From positions 62,001 to 126,000 of the forward strand of contig CALGRX010000017.1 in the NCBI GenBank assembly GCA_937880755.1: 64,000 bases of DNA, in the 5' to 3' direction. How positions within the stretch are numbered: the first letter of the stretch is position 1; every line of letters begins with the position of its first letter. Both the position numbers and the translations under genes were made by a program. The notes beneath the pieces were generated by a model. It was not told where the DNA came from, ran no database searches, and was given only the letters and a program-made list of their open reading frames with translations. Below are positions 25,570-33,762 of the stretch, piece after piece. The stretch comes from an uncultured Clostridia bacterium. Lineage in GTDB: Bacteria > Bacillota > Clostridia > Christensenellales > UBA3700.

Positions 25570-26190
25570 ATGAAAATAGACGTTTTTAATCTTGAAGCTA
25601 AGAAAGTCGGCGATATGGAATTGAACGAGGCTGTGTTCGGTCAAGAATACAACGAGGCTCTCATTCATCAAGTAGTCGTTGCTCAACTGGCAAATAAAAG
25701 ACAAGGCAATAAAAGCACTTTGACCCGTTCGGAAGTTAGAGGCGGAGGCGCTAAGCCTTGGAGACAAAAGGGCACAGGTCGTGCTAGACAAGGTAGCATC
25801 AGAAGTCCACAATGGACGGGCGGTGGAGTGGTATTTGCACCAAAGCAAAGAGACTTTAGCCAAAAAATCAACAAGAAGATGAGAGTTGCGGCTACGATCA
25901 GCGCGCTCAGCGCAAAAGTTGCGGACAACAAGATGGTAGTAGTAGAAAACCTTGCTTTCGAGCAAGCTAAGACCAAGCTCGCCGCTCAAATGCTCAAAGC
26001 ATTCGATATCAAAGGCAGAGTCATCGTGTTGACCGACAAGGACGACGAAACCGTTTTGAGAGCTTGTGCTAACATCCAAAACGTGACGGTATGCAACGTA
26101 GATCTCATCAACGTATACGACCTCGTTGCCAACGCAGATTGCATCGCAACACAGGCCGCTATCCGTAAACTCGAGGAGGTATATGCATAA
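25570..26190 (+). CDS. rplD: 50S ribosomal protein L4
   Basis: A 206-residue L4, which lines the peptide exit tunnel and in some bacteria represses its own S10 operon. The long conserved loop is visible (RGGGAKPWRQKGTGRARQ). Its stop overlaps the rplW start (TAATG). Because it is the classical autoregulator, it is the first candidate ligand for the rpsJ leader. Confidence 0.97.
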   Translation: MKIDVFNLEAKKVGDMELNEAVFGQEYNEALIHQVVVAQLANKRQGNKSTLTRSEVRGGGAKPWRQKGTGRARQGSIRSPQWTGGGVVFAPKQRDFSQKINKKMRVAATISALSAKVADNKMVVVENLAFEQAKTKLAAQMLKAFDIKGRVIVLTDKDDETVLRACANIQNVTVCNVDLINVYDLVANADCIATQAAIRKLEEVYA

Positions 26191-26480
26191 TGAATAAGTA
26201 CGATATTATTATTTGTCCTATTCTTACAGAAAAGAGCTTCGACTCTATCCCTGATAAGAAATATACTTTCAAAGTTGCTAAGGACGCTACCAAAACTCAA
26301 ATCAAAGTGGCTATCGAGGACATCTTTGGAGTGAAGGTTGCAAAAGTAAACACCACTAACGTTGACGGTAAGAAGAAGAGAATGGGAAGATACGAAGGTA
26401 CTACCGCTCCTTACAAGAAGGCTATCGTTCAACTCAAAGCAGACAGCAAGGCAATCGAATTCTTCGAGAGTCTGGCTTAA
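26190..26480 (+). CDS. rplW: 50S ribosomal protein L23
   Basis: A 96-residue L23, located at the exit of the peptide tunnel and docking site for trigger factor and SRP. The N-terminal PILTEKSF and the VNTTNVDGKKKRMGRY loop are characteristic. Translation is coupled to rplD by a 1-nt overlap. Confidence 0.97.
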   Translation: MNKYDIIICPILTEKSFDSIPDKKYTFKVAKDATKTQIKVAIEDIFGVKVAKVNTTNVDGKKKRMGRYEGTTAPYKKAIVQLKADSKAIEFFESLA

Positions 26481-26497
26481 TCGGGAGGGAATATACA

Positions 26498-27322
26498 ATG
26501 GCTATAAAAAGATTTAAACCGACTTCTCCTGCTCGTCGTTTTATGACGGTTTCGACCTTTAGCGAAATAACCACGACAAAGCCAGAAAAGAGCTTGTTGG
26601 AGTCGAAAAACAGAACCGGCGGTAGAAACGCTAACGGTAGAATTACCGTAAGACATATCGGCGGTGGCAATAGAAACAAGTACAGAATTATTGACTTTAA
26701 GCGTAATAAGGACGACGTAGTAGCAACCGTTGCTTCTATCGAATACGATCCAAACCGCAGCGCAAATATCGCTTTGCTCAACTACGCAGACGGCGAGAAG
26801 AGATATATTCTTGCTCCCGTAGGACTCAACAAGGGCGACAAAGTGATGAGCGGTGAAAACGCAGACATCAAAGTGGGCAACGCGCTTCCTTTGGAAAAGA
26901 TACCTGTAGGTACCATGCTCCACAACATAGAGATGCAACCAGGCAAGGGCGGTCAAATCGCTCGTTCTGCAGGCAACGCGGCTCAGTTGATGGCTAAGGA
27001 AGGCAAGTACGCAACGCTCAGACTGCCAAGCGGAGAAATGAGATACATTCCTCTCAAGTGCAGAGCAACTATCGGTCAGGTAGGCAATCTCGAACACGAG
27101 ATAGTTTCTATCGGTAAGGCAGGACGTAAACGTCATATGGGTGTTAAGCCAACCGTCCGTGGTGTGGTTATGAACCCTTGCGATCACCCACACGGTGGTG
27201 GTGAAGGTAAGAGCCCTATCGGTATGCCAAGCCCTGTAACTCCTTGGGGTGTACCAACCATGGGTTACAAGACCAGAAAGAAGAACAAGAGCAACAAGTA
27301 TATTGTTAAGCGTATTAACTAG
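26498..27322 (+). CDS. rplB: 50S ribosomal protein L2
   Basis: A 274-residue L2, needed for subunit association and peptidyl transferase assembly. The C-terminal region (GVVMNPCDHPHGGGEGKSP) contains the histidine of the active-site neighbourhood. It ends in TAG, which overlaps the ribosome binding site of rpsS. Confidence 0.98.
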   Translation: MAIKRFKPTSPARRFMTVSTFSEITTTKPEKSLLESKNRTGGRNANGRITVRHIGGGNRNKYRIIDFKRNKDDVVATVASIEYDPNRSANIALLNYADGEKRYILAPVGLNKGDKVMSGENADIKVGNALPLEKIPVGTMLHNIEMQPGKGGQIARSAGNAAQLMAKEGKYATLRLPSGEMRYIPLKCRATIGQVGNLEHEIVSIGKAGRKRHMGVKPTVRGVVMNPCDHPHGGGEGKSPIGMPSPVTPWGVPTMGYKTRKKNKSNKYIVKRIN

Positions 27323-27336
27323 GAGGAACGGTATAA

Positions 27337-27615
27337 ATGAGCAGATCAGTTAAAAAAGGACCTTTCGTAGAAGAAAGATTGATTAAAAGAATCATTGCCA
27401 TGAACCAAGCAAATGAGAAAAAGTTGGTAAAGACCTGGTCCAGATCTTCGACGATTTTCCCTGATATGGTAGGACATACCATCGCAGTTCATGACGGAAG
27501 AAAACACGTTCCTGTATATATCACCGAAGATATGGTAGGCTGCAAGCTCGGCGAGTTCGCTCCGACCAGAACCTTCAAAGGCCATGCCGGCGAAAAGACA
27601 ACAGGCAAGAAATAA
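27337..27615 (+). CDS. rpsS: 30S ribosomal protein S19
   Basis: A 92-residue S19 of the 30S head, contacting S13. It starts SRSVKKGPFVEERL and contains TWSRSSTIFPDMVGHTIAVH, both canonical. TAGGAGG lies upstream. Confidence 0.98.
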   Translation: MSRSVKKGPFVEERLIKRIIAMNQANEKKLVKTWSRSSTIFPDMVGHTIAVHDGRKHVPVYITEDMVGCKLGEFAPTRTFKGHAGEKTTGKK

Positions 27616-27627
27616 TAGGAGGATAAT

Positions 27628-28017
27628 ATGGCTACTAGAATTAGAGAAAAAGCTATTGCTCGTCAAGAGAACGCCGACAAGCGTCCGAGAGCGGTTGCAA
27701 AATATATAAGAATATCTCCTGACAAAGTGCGTGTAGTGCTTGACGTTATCAGAGGTCAGAAATATACGGACGCAGTTGCAATTCTCAAGACTTTGAGAAA
27801 AGCTGCTAGCGAACCTCTCCTCAAAGTGTTGAATTCGGCTGCCGCTAATGCGGAAAACAACCTCAACATGAACAAGAGTGAGTTGTACGTAGCAGAATGT
27901 TTTGCCAACGCAGGTCCTATCCTTAAGAGAATTACTCCAAAGGCTAAGGGAAGCGCAGGCAGAATAAACAAAAGAACAAGCCACATCACGATTATTCTTG
28001 ATGCTGTGGCTGAGTAA
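27628..28017 (+). CDS. rplV: 50S ribosomal protein L22
   Basis: A 129-residue L22 that lines the exit tunnel. Core segments are AKYIRISPDKVRVVLDVIRG and the tunnel hairpin ending GSAGRINKRTSHITIIL. The N-terminus is about 15 residues longer than in many species (ATRIREKAIARQEN). AGGAGG precedes the ATG. Confidence 0.97.
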   Translation: MATRIREKAIARQENADKRPRAVAKYIRISPDKVRVVLDVIRGQKYTDAVAILKTLRKAASEPLLKVLNSAAANAENNLNMNKSELYVAECFANAGPILKRITPKAKGSAGRINKRTSHITIILDAVAE

Positions 28018-28031
28018 GAAGGAGGTATAAG

Positions 28032-28715
28032 ATGGGTCAAAAAGTTAGTCCACACGGATTGAGAGTAGGCGTTATTAAAGATTGGAATGCTCAATGGTTT
28101 GCAGACAAGAAGAATTTTTCTACCAATCTTGTAGAAGACCACAAAATCAGAGAGTTTTTGAAGAACAAATACTATCAAAATGGTATCTCCAAAATTACTA
28201 TCAACAGAGTTCTTTCTTCTGCTAACGATATCGTTACGGTAAACATCTATACGTCCAAACCTGCTACCTTGATTGGTAAAGCCGGCGCAAACGTAGAAGA
28301 AATCAAGAAAGAAGTTATGAAAATTGCTCCTAAGAAGAGCGTAGTTATCAACATCATCGAAGTAAAGAGACCTGATACCGACGCTCAACTCATCGCCGAG
28401 AACATTGCCGAGCAACTCGAAAAGCGCGTAGCTTTTAGAAGAGCTATGAAGCAAGTGATTTCTCGTGCTATGAAAGGTGGCGTTAAGGGTATCAAAACTA
28501 TGGTATCCGGTCGTCTTGACGGAGCAGAAATCGCAAGAAGCGAAAACTATCACGAAGGTTCTATCCCACTTCAAACCATTAGAGCCGACATCGAATACGG
28601 TGTTGCTACCGCAAGAACTACTTACGGTGCTATCGGCGTAAAGGTATGGGTTTATAAGGGAGAAGTTCTTGGCGGTAAGACTGTAGTCGATGCTAAAGAA
28701 GGAGGTAACGCGTAA
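28032..28715 (+). CDS. rpsC: 30S ribosomal protein S3
   Basis: A 227-residue S3 at the mRNA entry site, with an N-terminal KH domain (TLIGKAGANVEEIKKEV) and a C-terminal domain containing GVKGIKTMVSGRLDGAEIAR. The stop overlaps the rplP start (TAATG). Confidence 0.98.
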   Translation: MGQKVSPHGLRVGVIKDWNAQWFADKKNFSTNLVEDHKIREFLKNKYYQNGISKITINRVLSSANDIVTVNIYTSKPATLIGKAGANVEEIKKEVMKIAPKKSVVINIIEVKRPDTDAQLIAENIAEQLEKRVAFRRAMKQVISRAMKGGVKGIKTMVSGRLDGAEIARSENYHEGSIPLQTIRADIEYGVATARTTYGAIGVKVWVYKGEVLGGKTVVDAKEGGNA

Positions 28716-29146
28716 TGTTGATGCCTAAGAGAGTAAAGAGACGTCGTGTTCATCGCGGCAGACTCAAAGGAAACGCAAACAAGGGTAATACTATCGCTTA
28801 CGGCGAGTTTGGTCTCGTTGCATTGGAGCCAAGTTGGGTTACTTCTAACCAAATCGAGGCTGCCCGTATCGCAATGACCAGATATATCAAGCGTGGCGGG
28901 CAAGTATGGATAAATATCTTCCCACACAAGCCTGTAACCAAAAAACCTGCCGAAACCAGAATGGGTAGCGGTAAAGGTAGCGTAGAGTACTGGGTTGCTG
29001 TAGTTAAACCTGGTAGAGTTATGTTCGAAATGGCAGGCGTGAGCGAAGAAGTAGCAAGAGAAGCATTGAGACTTGCTTCTCACAAGTTGCCGGTTAAGTG
29101 CAAAATCGTGAAGAAAGATGAGGTGGTAAACGATGAAATCCAATAA
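28715..29146 (+). CDS. rplP: 50S ribosomal protein L16
   Basis: A 143-residue L16, located near the A-site tRNA. It starts LMPKRVKRRRVHRG and contains RMGSGKGSVEYWVAVVKPGR. It overlaps rpsC by 1 nt and rpmC by 14 nt, so three genes are translationally linked. Confidence 0.98.
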   Translation: MLMPKRVKRRRVHRGRLKGNANKGNTIAYGEFGLVALEPSWVTSNQIEAARIAMTRYIKRGGQVWINIFPHKPVTKKPAETRMGSGKGSVEYWVAVVKPGRVMFEMAGVSEEVAREALRLASHKLPVKCKIVKKDEVVNDEIQ

Positions 29147-29366
29147 GTTTTTTGAAATGACCAATGATGAGTTGAATATCAAGTTGACCGAATTGAAAGA
29201 AGAACTTTTCAATCTTCGTTTTAAGCACAGAGCAGGACAACTCGAGAACGCTAACAAACTCAACGCATGCAAAAAAGATATAGCAAGAGTTATGACGATT
29301 ATTCGTCAAAGACAACTCGGCATCTCCGCCGAGCCTGTAGTTAAGGCTACTAAGAAAGCAAAATAA
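29133..29366 (+). CDS. rpmC: 50S ribosomal protein L29
   Basis: A 77-residue two-helix L29 near the tunnel exit. The helical core TELKEELFNLRFKHRAGQLEN is canonical; the C-terminus has a short lysine-rich tail. The ATG lies inside the end of rplP behind GATGAGGTGG. Confidence 0.96.
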   Translation: MKSNKFFEMTNDELNIKLTELKEELFNLRFKHRAGQLENANKLNACKKDIARVMTIIRQRQLGISAEPVVKATKKAK

Positions 29367-29379
29367 GGAGGAATGAAAC

Positions 29380-29634
29380 ATGGAAAGAAATCTTAGAAAG
29401 TCCAGAGTCGGTCTAGTTACCAGTGACAAAATGGACAAGACGGTTGTTATCGAGATAAGAGAGCGTGTAAAACATCCTCTTTATGGTAAAATCGTCAACA
29501 GAACCAAGAAGTTTAAGGCTCACGACGAGAACAACGAATGCGGAATCGGCGATACCGTTCGTATCGTAGAGACCAGACCTCTCAGCAAGGACAAGTGCTG
29601 GAGAGTCGTAGAAATTATCGAAAAGGCTAAATAA
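29380..29634 (+). CDS. rpsQ: 30S ribosomal protein S17
   Basis: An 84-residue OB-fold primary 16S rRNA binder. Typical segments are VTSDKMDKTVVIEI, HPLYGKIV and the GDTVRIVETRPLSKDKCWRVVEI end. TAAGGAGG precedes the ATG. Confidence 0.98.
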   Translation: MERNLRKSRVGLVTSDKMDKTVVIEIRERVKHPLYGKIVNRTKKFKAHDENNECGIGDTVRIVETRPLSKDKCWRVVEIIEKAK

Positions 29635-29646
29635 GGAGGACCAGAC

Positions 29647-30015
29647 ATGATACAAGCAGAAACTAGACTTGTTGTTGCCGACAATAGCGGCGCAAAAGAG
29701 ATCAAATGCATCAGAGTTATGGGTGGTTCGTTCCGTAGAAGCGGTAATATCGGTGACGTTATCGTAGCTGCCGTTCAATCGGCTGCTCCCGGCGGAATCG
29801 TAAAGAAAGGCGACGTCGTAAAGGCAGTTATCGTAAGAACTACCAAGGGAATTAGAAGAGAGGACGGCTCTCACATCAGATTCGACGACAACGCTGCGGT
29901 TATTATCGACAACCAAAAGCAACCAAGAGGTACCGCTATCCTTGGTCCAATAGCACGCGAACTTCGTGAGAAAGAGTTTATGAAGATCATATCTCTTGCT
30001 CCGGAGGTAATTTAG
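29647..30015 (+). CDS. rplN: 50S ribosomal protein L14
   Basis: A 122-residue L14 at the subunit interface. The VADNSGAKEIKCIRVMGG and REDGSHIRFDDNAAVIID segments are canonical. It ends in TAG, part of the AGGAGG site for rplX. Confidence 0.98.
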   Translation: MIQAETRLVVADNSGAKEIKCIRVMGGSFRRSGNIGDVIVAAVQSAAPGGIVKKGDVVKAVIVRTTKGIRREDGSHIRFDDNAAVIIDNQKQPRGTAILGPIARELREKEFMKIISLAPEVI

Positions 30016-30022
30016 GAGGTAT

Positions 30023-30460
30023 ATGATGAGTATCAGTGTAAAGAAAGGCGACGCGGTAAAGATTATCGCGGGCAACGATAACGGCAAGTCCGGCACGGTT
30101 TTGTCAGTTGACCCTTCTAAGGGAAAAGTAGTGGTACAAGGCGACGGACTCACCACCCAAAAGCACTTCGTAAAGCCACGTAACGCTCAAGAGAGAGGCG
30201 GTATCGTAGAGAAGGAGAGAGCTATCGACGTATCTAACGTTATGGTTATCTGCCCTACCTGCAACCAACCTACTAGAGTGGCTCACAAAATCGAGAAAAA
30301 CGAAGAGGGAAAGACGGTTAAGATCCGTATCTGCAAAAAGTGCGGCGCGTCTTTGGACGAAGTAAAGGCTTCTAAGGCTAAATCGGCAGCTAAGAAAGCA
30401 GCTCCAAAGAAGACTGCTAAGAAGGCTACCAAGAAAACGGAAGCCGAAGATAAGGAATAA
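30023..30460 (+). CDS. rplX: 50S ribosomal protein L24 with basic C-terminal tail
   Basis: L24 initiates 50S assembly. The KOW-type core is clear (VKKGDAVKIIAGNDNGKSG), and a zinc-knuckle-like pair of CPTC and CKKCG occurs at about residues 77-110. The protein is 145 residues, about 40 longer than usual, because of a low-complexity Lys/Ala tail (SAAKKAAPKKTAKKATKKTE) resembling histone-like tails. Two adjacent ATGs (30023, 30026) could start it. Confidence 0.96.
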   Translation: MMSISVKKGDAVKIIAGNDNGKSGTVLSVDPSKGKVVVQGDGLTTQKHFVKPRNAQERGGIVEKERAIDVSNVMVICPTCNQPTRVAHKIEKNEEGKTVKIRICKKCGASLDEVKASKAKSAAKKAAPKKTAKKATKKTEAEDKE

Positions 30461-30474
30461 TGGAGGAATAGACG

Positions 30475-31020
30475 ATGAGAGAATATAGAATTGAAGAGCT
30501 TTATAAAAACGTTGCCGTTCCTGCATTGATGAAAGAGTTCAACTTTAAGAACGTCAACGAAATTCCTAAGATAGAGAAGGTCGTGCTCAACATGGGTCTT
30601 GGAGACGTAAAGGATAACAGCAAGAGCTTCCAAATCGCAGTAGACGAATTGGAACTCATCGCAGGTCAAAAGCCTGTCGTTACCAAAGCTAAGAAGAGCG
30701 TGGCAAACTTTAAGTTGAGAGAAGGTATGGCTATCGGCGCAAAGGTTACTCTCCGTGGCAAGAAGATGTACGACTTTATCGATAAGTTTATCAGCGTAGC
30801 ACTTCCACGCGTAAGAGACTTTAAGGGTGTGCCTAACAACTCTTTCGACGGTAGAGGTAACTATTGTGTAGGTGTAAAGGAACAACTCATTTTCCCAGAG
30901 ATTTCTTATGATAAGATTGAGAAAGTCAGAGGATTTGACGTATGTTTCGTTACTACTGCAAAGACAGACGAACAAGCAAAAGCGTTGCTCACACACTTGG
31001 GCATGCCTTTTGTGAAGTAA
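30475..31020 (+). CDS. rplE: 50S ribosomal protein L5
   Basis: A 181-residue 5S rRNA-binding protein. Typical segments are IPKIEKVVLNMGLGD, TKAKKSVANFKLREGM and the C-terminal GFDVCFVTTAKTDEQAKALL. It opens the spc part of the operon after L24 with a normal ribosome binding site (TGGAGG). Confidence 0.98.
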   Translation: MREYRIEELYKNVAVPALMKEFNFKNVNEIPKIEKVVLNMGLGDVKDNSKSFQIAVDELELIAGQKPVVTKAKKSVANFKLREGMAIGAKVTLRGKKMYDFIDKFISVALPRVRDFKGVPNNSFDGRGNYCVGVKEQLIFPEISYDKIEKVRGFDVCFVTTAKTDEQAKALLTHLGMPFVK

Positions 31021-31036
31021 GAGGAGGATATAAGCA

Positions 31037-31222
31037 ATGGCTAAGAAAGCGATGATAAATAAACAACAAAGAACTCCAAAGTTTTCGACAAGAGCATATA
31101 CCAGATGCCAAATTTGCGGTAGACCTCACGCTGTTTTGAGAAAATACGGTATTTGCAGAATTTGCTTCAGAGAATTGGCTTACAAAGGCGAAATCCCTGG
31201 CGTGAAGAAAGCAAGTTGGTAA
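31037..31222 (+). CDS. rpsZ: 30S ribosomal protein S14, zinc type
   Basis: The 61-residue zinc-binding (C+) form of S14: CQICGRP and CRICFRELA give the four ligands, and the protein ends GVKKASW as expected. The C+ form is the normal housekeeping version in many Bacillota; a zinc-free paralogue, if any, is not in this window. Confidence 0.97.
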   Translation: MAKKAMINKQQRTPKFSTRAYTRCQICGRPHAVLRKYGICRICFRELAYKGEIPGVKKASW

Positions 31223-31242
31223 GATAGAGGAGGATATTTACT

Positions 31243-31641
31243 ATGATGATAACTGATCCAATAGCAGATATGTTGACACGCATCCGCAACGGCCTCGTGG
31301 TCAAGCACGACAGCGTAGAAGTGCCTTTTTCTAAGATGAAAAAAGCTATCGCCGACATCTTGGTTGACGAGGGATTTGTGAATGGCGTCGAGATAATCGA
31401 GAACGGTGTTCAAAGTGTTATGAAGGTAAATCTTAAGTATGGACCAAAGAACGAAAAGGTCATTACCGGCATTAAGCGTATCTCCAAGCCAGGTCTTCGT
31501 ATATACGCTAGCTCGGACAATCTCCCTAAGGTGCTCGGAGGTATGGGTATTGCCATCATCTCCACATCTAAGGGCGTGATGACCGACAAACAAGCAAGAG
31601 CTCAACACATCGGTGGCGAAGTGCTCGCTTACGTATGGTAA
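31243..31641 (+). CDS. rpsH: 30S ribosomal protein S8
   Basis: A 132-residue S8, a 16S rRNA central-domain binder. DPIADMLTRIRNG at the start and STSKGVMTDKQAR at the end are canonical. Two adjacent ATGs (31243, 31246) follow GAGGAGG; the second gives the more usual spacing. Confidence 0.98.
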   Translation: MMITDPIADMLTRIRNGLVVKHDSVEVPFSKMKKAIADILVDEGFVNGVEIIENGVQSVMKVNLKYGPKNEKVITGIKRISKPGLRIYASSDNLPKVLGGMGIAIISTSKGVMTDKQARAQHIGGEVLAYVW

Positions 31642-31662
31642 TAGAAGGAGGAATAGTAGAGT

Positions 31663-32205
31663 ATGTCAAGAATAGGCAGATTACCGGTTGCTATTCCGGC
31701 AGGTGTGGAAATTAAAGTTTCCCCTGAAAACGTAGTAGAAGTAAAAGGACCTAAGGGTGTGTTGACCTTGAACGTCAACAAAAACATCAAGGTAGAAGTT
31801 GAGGGCAACGTATTGCACGTTAAGCGTCCTAACGACGAACAACAAAACAAGGCAATGCACGGTTTGTACCGTAAACTCATCGCCAACATGGTAGAGGGCG
31901 TAACCAACGGATACAAGAAAGGTCTCGTTATCAACGGCGTAGGTTACAAGGTAGCTAAGCAAGGCAACAAGATCGTTATGGACGTAGGTTATTCTCACAC
32001 CGTAGAAGTGGTTGAGCCTGACGGAATCAAATTCGAGTGTCCAAGCCAAACCGAAATCGTGGTAAGCGGTATCGACAAAGTCAAAGTAGGACAAGTTGCC
32101 TCTAACATTAGAGCAATCCGTGTGCCTGACCCATATCACGCATACGGCATTCGTTACAGCGATGAAGTAATCGCTCGTAAGGAAGGCAAGAAGGCTGGTA
32201 AATAA
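31663..32205 (+). CDS. rplF: 50S ribosomal protein L6
   Basis: A 180-residue L6 with two duplicated domains. SRIGRLPVAIPAGV opens it, and the C-terminal RIPDPYHAYGIRY-like segment reads VRVPDP-type here (RVPDPYHAYGIRYSDEV). AAGGAGG precedes the ATG. Confidence 0.98.
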   Translation: MSRIGRLPVAIPAGVEIKVSPENVVEVKGPKGVLTLNVNKNIKVEVEGNVLHVKRPNDEQQNKAMHGLYRKLIANMVEGVTNGYKKGLVINGVGYKVAKQGNKIVMDVGYSHTVEVVEPDGIKFECPSQTEIVVSGIDKVKVGQVASNIRAIRVPDPYHAYGIRYSDEVIARKEGKKAGK

Positions 32206-32218
32206 GGAGTGAAGAAGT

Positions 32219-32587
32219 ATGATTAAGAAGATTGATAAAAATGCTGTCAGAGCTAAAAGACATGCCAGAATGAGATATAAGATTTCCGGCACTGCAGAAA
32301 GACCACGCCTTAACGTGTACAGAAGTTTGAACAATATTACGGCGCAAATCATCGACGACGTCAAGGGAGTTACCTTGGTATCTTGCTCGACTCTCGATAA
32401 AGACCTTGCCAGCAAGGTTGCCGAGCTCACCAAGACCGAGGCTTCTAAGCTCGTGGGCGAAACCATCGCTAAGAAGGCTTTGGCTGCAGGAATCGAGCAA
32501 GTCGTATTTGACAGAGGCGGTTACCTTTATACCGGTCGTGTCAAGATGGTTGCCGACGGCGCAAGAGAAGCCGGTTTGAAGTTCTAA
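32219..32587 (+). CDS. rplR: 50S ribosomal protein L18
   Basis: A 122-residue 5S rRNA-binding protein. RHARMRYKISGTAERPRLNV near the N-terminus and FDRGGYLYTGRVKMVADGAR at the C-terminus are canonical. Confidence 0.98.
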   Translation: MIKKIDKNAVRAKRHARMRYKISGTAERPRLNVYRSLNNITAQIIDDVKGVTLVSCSTLDKDLASKVAELTKTEASKLVGETIAKKALAAGIEQVVFDRGGYLYTGRVKMVADGAREAGLKF

Positions 32588-32598
32588 GGAGGTAGATT

Positions 32599-33114
32599 AT
32601 GGCTAAGAGAGAAAATAAATTTCAAAAAGAGCAACAAGACGAATTGCTTAATAAGCTTATCTGCGTCAACCGCGTTACCAAGGTTGTAAAGGGCGGTAGA
32701 ACTATGAGATTTGCCGCACTCATCGTAGTGGGCGACGGCAACGGAAGCGTAGGCGTAGGTATGGGTAAAGCTGCCGAAGTGCCTGAGGCTATCCGTAAGG
32801 CTACTGCTGAAGCAAAACGTAATATGATTAAGATTGCAATGGTAGGAACGACTATTCCTCACGACATAATCGGTCAATTCGGAAGCGGAAAGGTTATCCT
32901 TCTCCCTGCCGAAGAAGGTACCGGTGTTATCGCAGGTGGTCCTATCCGTGCCGTGTTGGAAGTTGCGGGCATCAAGGATATCAGAACCAAGTGCCTCGGC
33001 ACCAACAACCCTATCAACTCCGTCAAGGCTACCATCGAAGGTCTTTCTAAACTTAGAAGCGTAGAACAAGTGGCTGCTTTGCGTGGCAAGACCGTAGCGG
33101 AAATCATTGGTTGA
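32599..33114 (+). CDS. rpsE: 30S ribosomal protein S5
   Basis: A 171-residue S5, which helps maintain decoding accuracy. It has the N-terminal dsRBD-like domain (RVTKVVKGGRTMRFAALIVV), followed by GVGMGKAAEVPEAIRKA and a C-terminal domain with GTGVIAGGPIRAVLE. TAAGGAGG lies upstream. Confidence 0.98.
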   Translation: MAKRENKFQKEQQDELLNKLICVNRVTKVVKGGRTMRFAALIVVGDGNGSVGVGMGKAAEVPEAIRKATAEAKRNMIKIAMVGTTIPHDIIGQFGSGKVILLPAEEGTGVIAGGPIRAVLEVAGIKDIRTKCLGTNNPINSVKATIEGLSKLRSVEQVAALRGKTVAEIIG

Positions 33115-33125
33115 GGAGGCGTAAA

Positions 33126-33308
33126 ATGGATAAGAAAATAAAAGTTACGCTCGTCAAGAGCACTATCGGTTGCACTAAAAAACAAAAAGACACCGTTGCC
33201 GCTTTGGGACTTCACAAGACAGGTTCCAGCAACGTGGTAACTGACAACGATTGCAGCAGGGGAATGATCAAAGTCGTATCTCACCTTGTATCGGTCGTTG
33301 AGGCGTAA
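33126..33308 (+). CDS. rpmD: 50S ribosomal protein L30
   Basis: A 60-residue L30 with the canonical VTLVKSTIGCTKKQKDTVAALGL core. ATG 33126 follows GAGGAGG; an upstream in-frame start at 33111 overlaps rpsE and the ribosome binding site and is unlikely. Confidence 0.97.
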   Translation: MDKKIKVTLVKSTIGCTKKQKDTVAALGLHKTGSSNVVTDNDCSRGMIKVVSHLVSVVEA

Positions 33309-33318
33309 GGAGGAGAAT

Positions 33319-33762
33319 ATGAATCTTAACAATATGTCTCCAGCTCCTGGAGCAAAGACTGAAAAGAAAAGACTCGGAAGAGGCATAGGCAGTGGCCTTG
33401 GCAAAACTTCCGGCAAAGGTCACAAGGGACAAAACGCTCGTAGCGGAGGCGGTGTAAGACCCGGCTTCGAGGGCGGACAAATGCCATTGGTAAGAAGAAT
33501 CCCTAAGCGTGGCTTTACCAACAACTTTAAGAAGGTTTATTCTATCGTAAACGTTTCCGATTTGGAAAAATTTGCCGACGGAACCGAAGTTACGGCAGAG
33601 TTGCTGTTGCAAGAGGGCGTTCTTAGTAAAGTAGAAGAATATGGTCTCAAGGTACTCGGAAACGGTACTTTGACCAAGAAGCTTGTCGTAAAAGCCAACA
33701 AATTTACTAAGTCAGCTGCAGAAATAATCGAAAAAGCAGGTGGCAAAGCAGAGGTGCTATAA
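33319..33762 (+). CDS. rplO: 50S ribosomal protein L15
   Basis: A 147-residue L15. The glycine- and basic-rich N-terminus (GRGIGSGLGKTSGKGHKGQN) and the RIPKRGFTN segment are canonical. ATG 33319 follows AAGGAGG. Its stop overlaps the secY start (TAATG). Confidence 0.98.
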   Translation: MNLNNMSPAPGAKTEKKRLGRGIGSGLGKTSGKGHKGQNARSGGGVRPGFEGGQMPLVRRIPKRGFTNNFKKVYSIVNVSDLEKFADGTEVTAELLLQEGVLSKVEEYGLKVLGNGTLTKKLVVKANKFTKSAAEIIEKAGGKAEVL